Part shown: one piece after another, positions 54,940 to 60,661 of the stretch
How the letters are laid out: each line of letters starts with the position of its first letter
How positions within the stretch are numbered: the stretch's first letter is position 1
From: Bacillota bacterium
GTDB lineage: Bacteria; Bacillota; Negativicutes; Sporomusales; CTSoil-080
Length of the DNA: 60,661 bases
Assembly: GCA_017889725.1 (NCBI GenBank)
Contig: JAGGAE010000008.1
Location: 1-60,661, forward strand
Reading direction: 5' to 3'
Translations under genes and position numbers: made by a program
Notes under the pieces: generated by a model
Told to the model about the DNA's origin: nothing
The model's input: only the letters and a program-made list of their open reading frames with translations
Database searches by the model: none

Positions 54940-55012
54940 TTGTTGGCAGGAAAAAGCTACCTGTAATGCGAACATAGTTACATGGAATTTATTTTACCAG
55001 GGGGATGACGGA

Positions 55013-55486
55013 ATGAGTAATCGGGTTGCCAAGTTTACAACCAGTATGGGTGAGTTTAAAATCGAGTTGTTTGAGGATAAAGCGCCTATTACCACAAAGA
55101 ATTTTATTGATCTTGCGGAGAAGGGCTTTTACGATGGGGTAATTTTCCACCGCGTAATCCCCGATTTTATGATTCAGGGAGGTTGCCCGCAGGGCAACGG
55201 TACCGGTGGTCCTGGTTATCATATACCGGATGAGTTTCATCCTGATTTAAAGCATGATATCCCGGGATTATTATCCATGGCAAATGCGGGTCCGAATACC
55301 GGAGGTTCCCAGTTCTTTATTACGCTGGTGCCGACACCTTGGCTGGATAACCGCCATTCCATTTTCGGTAAAGTAACGGAAGGTTTGGAAGTGGTCGAAG
55401 CTATTGGTGTAGTGGAAACAGGACGTAATGATCGTCCGCTGGAGAATGTTGTGATTGAAAAGATCAGCATTGAAAATGCCGCCTGA
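55013..55486 (+). CDS. Peptidyl-prolyl cis-trans isomerase (cyclophilin)
   Basis: 157 residues from ATG 55013 ([15 protein letters not shown]), single cyclophilin domain; the upstream extension to 54842 is out of family. Active-site motifs: [49 protein letters not shown] and HSIFGKV. No signal peptide, so cytosolic folding enzyme. Its stop overlaps the GIY-YIG gene. Confidence 0.95.
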   Translation: MSNRVAKFTTSMGEFKIELFEDKAPITTKNFIDLAEKGFYDGVIFHRVIPDFMIQGGCPQGNGTGGPGYHIPDEFHPDLKHDIPGLLSMANAGPNTGGSQFFITLVPTPWLDNRHSIFGKVTEGLEVVEAIGVVETGRNDRPLENVVIEKISIENAA

Positions 55487-55757
55487 AAAAGCGTATAGTT
55501 ACATACTCCGCTGTGCTGATGATACCTTGTATACCGGCTGGACAACGGATGTTTTAGCCCGGATAAAGGCTCATAATGCCGGAACCGGCGCAAAATATAC
55601 TCGGGGTCGTCAACCCGTTGAACTGGTTTATTATGAAGTGTGTGCAAGCAAAATTGAGGCTCGCAAGCGGGAGTGGGCGATAAAACAGCTGACCCGGAAG
55701 CAAAAGGAAGCGTTAATCCAGGAGTGGCAAAAGCCAGAGGAGTATGACGTATTGTAA
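55476..55757 (+). CDS. GIY-YIG nuclease family protein
   Basis: 93 residues from ATG 55476 ([25 protein letters not shown]), overlapping the cyclophilin gene by 11 bp. GIY-YIG core: YSYILRC...LYTGWT, then [23 protein letters not shown] and the acidic KIEARKREW; matches the UPF0213/YhbQ small-protein family. Possible DNA-processing role. Followed by a strong terminator. Confidence 0.92.
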   Translation: MPPEKAYSYILRCADDTLYTGWTTDVLARIKAHNAGTGAKYTRGRQPVELVYYEVCASKIEARKREWAIKQLTRKQKEALIQEWQKPEEYDVL

Positions 55758-55791
55758 AAAGGAACTTGGCGTCTGCCAAGTTCCTTTTTAC
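55754..55791 (+). terminator. Terminator of the cyclophilin/GIY-YIG pair
   Basis: GTAAAAAGGAACTTGGC-GTCT-GCCAAGTTCCTTTTTAC, perfect 17-bp stem. Confidence 0.92.
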
Positions 55792-55811
55792 AATAGGAGG
55801 AGTTGAAAAGA

Positions 55812-56870
55812 GTGGCGAAATTTTCACGGGGGATGGGGAAAAAGACGGGGCTGGCTCCGGGAACCCTGCTGCCTCTGAACGGCAGGGTAGATGAAGTAAC
55901 GATTGAGGTTATTAGTTATGACGCAGCCGGGGTGCGGGAAGAACAGCCGAACACCGTGAGTGAAGTACTCCGGCTTAAAAATACCCATACTATTACCTGG
56001 ATTAATATAATCGGTTTGCATGATGTGGAAGTAGTGGAACGGATAGGGAAAGGTTACGGTATTCATCCTCTAGTTCTTGAAGACATTCTGGATACAAACC
56101 ATCGCCCTAAACTGGAAGATTACGGAAATTATCTGTATTTGGTTTTAAAATCGTTCCGCAGGCAGGACGGAACGGTACTGGATACGGAACAAATTAGCAT
56201 TATATTGGGCGATACCTATGTAATTACGTTTCAGGAAGAGGACAAGTTGCTGTTTGATTCACTGCGACAGCGCATTCGAGGGGAATCGGGGCGTATCCGG
56301 CAGCTTGGGGCGGATTATTTGGCGTATGCTATGCTTGATACGGTGGTGGATAATTATTTTGAAGTTCTGGAAGAACTCGGTGAGACCATAGAAGAATTAG
56401 AGGATGCTCTGGTGATGGAACCCGGACGTAATGCCCTGATGGAAATACACAGCCTAAAGCGGCGGATGCTTCTTTTGCGCAAGGGCTTGTGGCCGCTCCG
56501 GGAAGTGGTGGGGGCGTTAGGACGGGGCGAATCCCAGCTGGTGAAGGAAAATACATTGCTGTATGTACGGGATGTGTATGATCATACAATACAAGTGATT
56601 GAGACGCTGGAAACGTACCGGGACATTTTATCAGGCATGCTGGATATTTACCTGTCCAGCATTAGCAATCGCATGAACCAGATTATGAAAGTACTGGCTA
56701 TCATTTCGACAATTTTCATTCCCTTGAGTTTTATTGCCGGTGTGTATGGTATGAATTTTAAAAACATGCCGGAACTGGACTGGGAATGGGGTTATCCTGT
56801 AATATGGGGGATTATGCTGACCATTGCAACGACACTGGTGGTGTTGTTTAGGAGAAAAAAGTGGCTGTAA
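55812..56870 (+). CDS. corA: CorA family Mg2+/Co2+ transporter
   Basis: 352 residues from GTG 55812; a TTG at 55803 is too close to the AGGAGG at 55795-55800. Large N-terminal cytosolic domain with the long helix (LYVRDVYDHTIQVIETLETYRDILSGMLDIYLSSISNRMNQIMK), then two C-terminal helices with the pore motif YGMNF and the positive tail RRKKWL. Imports divalent cations as a pentamer. Single gene. Confidence 0.95.
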   Translation: MAKFSRGMGKKTGLAPGTLLPLNGRVDEVTIEVISYDAAGVREEQPNTVSEVLRLKNTHTITWINIIGLHDVEVVERIGKGYGIHPLVLEDILDTNHRPKLEDYGNYLYLVLKSFRRQDGTVLDTEQISIILGDTYVITFQEEDKLLFDSLRQRIRGESGRIRQLGADYLAYAMLDTVVDNYFEVLEELGETIEELEDALVMEPGRNALMEIHSLKRRMLLLRKGLWPLREVVGALGRGESQLVKENTLLYVRDVYDHTIQVIETLETYRDILSGMLDIYLSSISNRMNQIMKVLAIISTIFIPLSFIAGVYGMNFKNMPELDWEWGYPVIWGIMLTIATTLVVLFRRKKWL

Positions 56871-56881
56871 GTATATAGGTT

Positions 56882-56913
56882 TGGCTGGGGCGTTAGTAGT
56901 CCCGGCCTTTTTG
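56882..56913 (+). terminator. corA terminator
   Basis: GGCTGGGGC / GTCCCGGCC stem with a TTTTTG tail. Confidence 0.7.
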
Positions 56914-56931
56914 TTTGCGGAAAAAGAGGGG

Positions 56932-57591
56932 TTATATTTTCTCCGGCGTACTTTTTAACTCTGCGGCGTGGCTTATAATGGCTGCACCCGCCTTTTGCAT
57001 CTGTTCGATTGCCTGTTGTGTGGTTTCAGGGGTTATGCCTCGGCAGGCACCCAGATTGACTACCACTTTAAACCCTGCTCCCAGGAGCTGAAGGACTGTC
57101 GTTTTTACGCAGTAATCGGTCGCTAAGCCGCCGACAATGACTGTATCAATTTGATGCTGCAATAAGTATTCAATCACCCCGGTGCTAAGGCTTTGCGCCA
57201 GATCGTGGTAGCAAGCTCCGTAGGGATGCAGGGTCGGGTCGACGCCCTTATATACCTGAAAGTCATAGGAGTGGGGATCAAGACCCTCTATAAATTCAAA
57301 TCCTTTTGTACCGACAATGGCGTGAGCGTTCCAATACATGTCGGCGTTCGGCTGACCCGAAACCGGAGAAAACTGCGGGTGGCTTTCTGAGGCAATCCAT
57401 ACGGCTTTGTCCGAGTGGGCGTCCCGTGAGGCAACCCTAAGAGACGCAAAGGCCGCTTGTAACAGTAATTCCGCAACAATTTGATCCCCTTCCGGTACGG
57501 GCAATTCTAGGGGGCATACCGGTGTAAAGGTGTTTTGAGGATCAACGTCAAAACTGGCCACTTTGGCTTTATTAGGCAGAATGTAAAACAT
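56932..57591 (-). CDS. Nicotinamidase/isochorismatase family protein
   Basis: 219 residues. The catalytic Asp is in FDVDPQNTF (about residue 15), the Cys is in GGLATDYCVKTTVLQL (about 161), and RDAHSDKAVW carries metal-site His. Most likely converts nicotinamide to nicotinate for NAD recycling (PncA); other amide hydrolases of the fold cannot be ruled out. Start ATG behind GGGAAGGTGA. Upstream is a 105-bp gap before the MocR gene, which runs in the same direction. Confidence 0.85.
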   Translation of the reverse strand: MFYILPNKAKVASFDVDPQNTFTPVCPLELPVPEGDQIVAELLLQAAFASLRVASRDAHSDKAVWIASESHPQFSPVSGQPNADMYWNAHAIVGTKGFEFIEGLDPHSYDFQVYKGVDPTLHPYGACYHDLAQSLSTGVIEYLLQHQIDTVIVGGLATDYCVKTTVLQLLGAGFKVVVNLGACRGITPETTQQAIEQMQKAGAAIISHAAELKSTPEKI

Positions 57592-57695
57592 AAATTCACC
57601 TTCCCTAAATATTTTGCGGGGATAAAGCGCTTGGTAGTAGTGAGTGTATTTTCTGTTTAATGGCAGGTAAGTCCTTCTTTAAATTGACAGACGCG

Positions 57696-59147
57696 TTATC
57701 CATTGCCCTGGAGTGAGCGGATAAGGCCGGAAAGGCGGTGCAGGCCGTTTTTTATGTCTGGCAAAGAGGCATAGGAATACGATAAGCGCAGCTGCCGGTT
57801 TGCGAGGGGATCGTATAGGTTTCCGGGATTGAGTAAGAGACCTGCGTTTAAGGCGGATTTAAATAGTTTCTGCAAGGAAATAGGGTGGATAAGGGTAAGC
57901 CAAATATAAAATCCCCCTTGGGGAACTTGCCAAGTGGCAATGTCTGAAAAATGCATCTCTAATATGCTAAGGGCCGTATCCCGACGGATTTTTAACTGGT
58001 GCCTTATCTCTCCCAGGTGCTGCTGGTGCAAGCCGCTAGCCAGCCATTCGGCTGCAGCCCATTGGGATAAGGAACTTGAGCCGTAATCATTTTGCATTTT
58101 CATGTCGGCTAATCGCTCAATAACGGGAGCAGGACCGGCAATCCAGCCAATTCTTAATCCAGGGCTTAGTGATTTGGATAAACTGCCTATATAGATAACC
58201 AGTCCATTTTTATCCCGGGCTTTTAACGGAGCGGGCGGAGGCGTATCGATCCAGAGATCGCGGTAGACGTCGTCTTCAATAATGGGCAAAAGTTCTTTTT
58301 GGCACAGTTCGAATAAGGCTTGTCGGCGTTGTTCACTCATGAGAGTACCTGTTGGATTCTGAAAACAGGGGATGGTGTATAACAAGGAGGCCGGAAAGTG
58401 TTTCTTTTGTTGGAGAAGGGAGGCAAGATGTATACCTTCTTCATCCATGGGTATACCGGAAAACTCCGTATTGCTGGACTGAAACAGTTTGAGGGAAAGT
58501 AGGTAAGAGGGCCTTTCCAGCAATACTCCTGACTCGTTGGGCAGCAGCCCGAAGCATATAAGCTGAAGGGCTTGGAGTGCTCCGGATACTATGAGAATAG
58601 AGGAGGGTGGGGTATCAATACCAAAGGTTTTTAGGTAACTGCTTATTTGCTGGCGCAAATAGAGAAGTCCTTTGGGTTCTTCGTAACCCAGGGAGTGTTT
58701 GGCGGGTAAAGTACATAATAAATCTTTTAGAGGACCGGAAGGGATGAGCTCAGGGGAGAGTTCTCCTGTACCGAGGCGGATGATGCCGGGGTGAAATTCG
58801 GATCGGTTAATTTGCTGAACCGTTGGGAGATTGGGCGAGTACATGCCGGTTTCGGTGTAAGAGTTCCAATTCACTTGGCTGGGGGAGGCAAGTAGGGACC
58901 AAGTATTATTAGCTATCCACATCCCGCTGCCTCTTTTGCTTTCCAGCAGTCCGTCGGCAATGAGTTCATCCAGGGCGGTTACTAAGGTACTTCTGTTAAC
59001 TTGAAAAATATGAGCAAGTTCGCGCTGGGGCGGCAGTTTGCTGTTTACCGGCCAATCTCCCGTGCGGATTTTTGACTTCATGTATTGGACAATTTGCTGA
59101 TATAAAGGGATCGGGTCTTTGGCATTCGGTGTCCAGTCGATTAGCAC
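57696..59147 (-). CDS. MocR-type regulator (GntR HTH + aminotransferase domain)
   Basis: 483 residues. N-terminal GntR winged helix (PLYQQIVQYMKSKIRTGDWPVNSKLPPQRELAHIFQVNRSTLVTALDELIADGLLESKRGSGMWI), linker, then a PLP-binding class I aminotransferase-like domain (EDDVYRDLWID, YIGSLSKSLSPGLRIGWIAG with the PLP Lys). MocR proteins sense PLP-linked amines or amino acids and control transport or biosynthesis genes. Divergent from a LysE exporter, its likely target. The start ATG at 59147 has AGGAGG upstream. Confidence 0.93.
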   Translation of the reverse strand: MLIDWTPNAKDPIPLYQQIVQYMKSKIRTGDWPVNSKLPPQRELAHIFQVNRSTLVTALDELIADGLLESKRGSGMWIANNTWSLLASPSQVNWNSYTETGMYSPNLPTVQQINRSEFHPGIIRLGTGELSPELIPSGPLKDLLCTLPAKHSLGYEEPKGLLYLRQQISSYLKTFGIDTPPSSILIVSGALQALQLICFGLLPNESGVLLERPSYLLSLKLFQSSNTEFSGIPMDEEGIHLASLLQQKKHFPASLLYTIPCFQNPTGTLMSEQRRQALFELCQKELLPIIEDDVYRDLWIDTPPPAPLKARDKNGLVIYIGSLSKSLSPGLRIGWIAGPAPVIERLADMKMQNDYGSSSLSQWAAAEWLASGLHQQHLGEIRHQLKIRRDTALSILEMHFSDIATWQVPQGGFYIWLTLIHPISLQKLFKSALNAGLLLNPGNLYDPLANRQLRLSYSYASLPDIKNGLHRLSGLIRSLQGNG

Positions 59148-59191
59148 GATGCATTCCTCCTAACCGCATGCTTGTAGTTTTATTATACCAA

Positions 59192-59225
59192 AATTGGTTG
59201 GTATTGAGTTAGTCCAATTGGCTGG
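59192..59225. promoter_or_regulatory. Direct repeats between mocR and lysE, likely MocR operator
   Basis: AATTGGTTGG (59192-59201) and AATTGGCTGG (59216-59225), 24 bp apart, between the two divergent promoters (TATAAT on minus at 59182-59187 and on plus at 59248-59253). MocR proteins are known to bind direct repeats. Confidence 0.6.
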
Positions 59226-59280
59226 AGACAGCGGTAACATCTCTATTTATAATGGTAAAAAAGGGATAGGGAGATACGCT

Positions 59281-59895
59281 ATGAAAGCATTTGTACATGG
59301 ACTGGTGCTGGCCTTGGGGCTGATATTGCCGTTGGGGGTGCAGAATATCTTTGTTTTTAACCAAGGGGTAGTGCAGGCTAGATGGGTACGCGCCTTACCG
59401 GCTGTTATTGCAGCTTCTGTTTGCGATACTCTGCTGATCTTGTTTTCTGTACAGGGAGTGTCTCTATTGTTGTTAAAGTTTGCGGTGTTTAAGATAGTGT
59501 TGGTTGTTTTGGGGGTAGTATTTTTATTTTATATGGGTTGGCTTACCTGGAATAGTTCGCCAGCCCGTAGTGACGGTGAGACAGGAAAAGAGTTTTCGCT
59601 TAAACAGCAGGTTGGTTTTGCGGTTGCGGTTTCCTTATGCAACCCGCATGCGATACTGGATACGGTTGGTGTTATTGGCACTAGTTCCGTCCAGTATGAA
59701 GGAATGGAAAAAGCCCTGTTTACCATTGCCTGTATTCTGGTCTCGTGGTGCTGGTTTTTCTTTCTGGCTTCTGCGGGCCGGATGGCCGGAGGAAAGGCGC
59801 AGTTTGCGAAAGGTCTTGTATGGATCAATAAGCTTTCCGCCGTTTTTATGTGGGGGGCGGCGTGTTATATGGGGTATAGTTCTATTCCGCTATAA
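59281..59895 (+). CDS. LysE family amino acid exporter
   Basis: 204 residues from ATG 59281 (MKAFVHGLVLALGLILPLGVQN); the upstream frame to 59194 would run through the MocR operator. Six helices; family signatures LILPLGVQNIFVFNQGV and VSLCNPHAILDTVGVIG. Exports basic or other amino acids (LysE/ArgO). Probably induced by the divergent MocR regulator. Confidence 0.92.
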   Translation: MKAFVHGLVLALGLILPLGVQNIFVFNQGVVQARWVRALPAVIAASVCDTLLILFSVQGVSLLLLKFAVFKIVLVVLGVVFLFYMGWLTWNSSPARSDGETGKEFSLKQQVGFAVAVSLCNPHAILDTVGVIGTSSVQYEGMEKALFTIACILVSWCWFFFLASAGRMAGGKAQFAKGLVWINKLSAVFMWGAACYMGYSSIPL

Positions 59896-59933
59896 TCGAA
59901 TGGTATTGTCGCATTTTTAAAGAGAATTATGAA

Positions 59934-59962
59934 AAAAGAGGCTTTCAGCAGCCTCTTTTTTT
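59934..59962 (+). terminator. lysE terminator
   Basis: GAGGCT-TTCAGC-AGCCTC followed by TTTTTTTATTTT. Confidence 0.85.
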
Positions 59963-60112
59963 ATTTTATAGCGGATTTTTATATATGTGGGTGATGGATC
60001 CTAAAAAAACGAGACTTTAGTCTAGCGTTTTTAAGGCGTAGGTCTGATGAGACGAATGGAAGGGTGAGGTACAATAAAGAGGTAAGGAAAGTTAATTTAC
60101 GGAGGGGTCTAT

Positions 60113-60661
60113 ATGGCCAAGTTTTCTCCAAAAGTGTTGTTTGTGATAGCGTTGCTGTTAAGTGCGGTTACGGCCATGTTGGTATATAACTTTCTGGTTA
60201 AGAGCGGAACAAAACCGCCTAAAATGGGTGTGCCGGTAGTAGTGGCGAAAGTTAATATTCCGCCCAAAACGAGGATTACCGTCGATATGTTAGAGAGGGC
60301 CGAGGTGCCGTCCGAGTATGTTCAGCCCGGAGCTATGTCGGATGCGGATGCGGTGGCCGGGATAATGGCTCGTGGTTTAATTGTGGCTGGGGAGCAGATA
60401 ACGGAACAGAGACTGGCGGTCAAAGGGAAAGGGGACGGATTTTCCGGCATAGTTCCGCCTAATATGCGGGCGGTGACAGTAGCAGTGACTGAAGTTACAG
60501 GCGTGGCGGGGTTTGTAAAGGCCGGGGATACTGTGGATTTGGTGGCAACCTTCGATCAGAGCACGGCCGGAGAGGATTCCAGTCGAATCATTCTTCAAAA
60601 TGTTCAAGTGCTGGCGGTTGACCGGGAAACTGAGGTGCCGATTAATACCAACGGCAGTGAG
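60113..60661 (+). CDS. cpaB: CpaB/RcpC Flp pilus assembly protein, 3' end cut by window
   Basis: The frame runs off the window edge, 183 codons visible. Start ATG 60113 behind ACGGAGGGG. One N-terminal membrane segment (VLFVIALLLSAVTAMLVYNF), then VVVAKVNIPPKTRITVDMLERAEVP, the SAF domain of CpaB, and MRAVTVAVTEVTGVAGFVKAGDTVDLV, the RcpC domain. CpaB aids secretin assembly for Flp/Tad pili, so a tad locus probably continues beyond the window. Confidence 0.9.
   Translation, partial: MAKFSPKVLFVIALLLSAVTAMLVYNFLVKSGTKPPKMGVPVVVAKVNIPPKTRITVDMLERAEVPSEYVQPGAMSDADAVAGIMARGLIVAGEQITEQRLAVKGKGDGFSGIVPPNMRAVTVAVTEVTGVAGFVKAGDTVDLVATFDQSTAGEDSSRIILQNVQVLAVDRETEVPINTNGSE

Overview
The window looks like chromosome from an endospore-forming bacterium with an outer membrane, most likely a Negativicute of the Sporomusa/Pelosinus type. 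Two gene types support this. A gerA-gerB-gerC spore germinant-receptor operon (about 24.6-28.9 kb) shows endospore formation. An SLH-coiled-coil-beta-barrel porin (53.1-54.3 kb) and a small protein ending in a beta-barrel signature (21.5-22.0 kb) show a diderm envelope. Nothing looks like a prophage, insertion sequence or CRISPR array; most of it is housekeeping chromosome with many clear intrinsic terminators.

Layout. 0-3.4 kb: 3' part of a HAMP-GGDEF diguanylate cyclase, then htpG behind a perfect CIRCE operator. 3.6-6.9 kb: a glycolytic operon with a PPi-type phosphofructokinase, a second phosphofructokinase homologue that has lost its catalytic residues but kept its effector-site residues, and class II aldolase. 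7-13.5 kb: ABC-F ATPase, release factor 3, YaiI-type protein, topoisomerase III, DUF1653 protein. 13.6-15.6 kb: secreted protein, TSUP transporter behind a Cys-containing leader peptide, TSCPD protein, and an unlisted Tyr/Pro/His-rich 52-residue protein. 15.9-22.6 kb: nucleoside kinase, MFS transporter, and a run of mostly exported proteins of unknown function. 22.7-24.5 kb: MarR regulator and serC. 24.5-28.9 kb: ger operon with an extra 53-codon gene at its end. 29-31.7 kb: tRNA-Thr(CGT), HD-GYP protein, and a yybP-ykoY manganese riboswitch before a TMEM165/GDT1-type Mn exporter. 31.7-35.9 kb: pyruvate phosphate dikinase, its regulatory kinase/phosphorylase, and a CcpN-type repressor. 36-42 kb: DUF2225 protein, menaquinone methyltransferase, and serA plus DUF1015 behind a T-box that carries two antiterminator/terminator modules. 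42-49 kb: thioredoxin-reductase-like flavoprotein without an NADPH motif, YkvI transporter, serS, PII-amt behind a two-step attenuator, MATE exporter. 49-57 kb: glycogen phosphorylase, TSUP transporter, frameshifted SLH porin, cyclophilin, GIY-YIG protein, CorA. 57-60.7 kb: nicotinamidase, MocR regulator divergent from a LysE exporter, and the start of a cpaB (Flp pilus) gene cut by the window edge.

How the genes fit together. Central carbon flux appears PPi-linked: PPi-phosphofructokinase and pyruvate phosphate dikinase both use pyrophosphate, and the dikinase is controlled by its own regulator and CcpN. Serine supply (serC, serA, DUF1015, serS) and ammonium supply (amt, PII) are both represented, and serA and amt are controlled by RNA leaders. 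The observations I rate highest are the phosphofructokinase pseudoenzyme with an intact allosteric site, the doubled attenuators before amt and serA, and three small genes shorter than 60 codons that lie in well-supported contexts.
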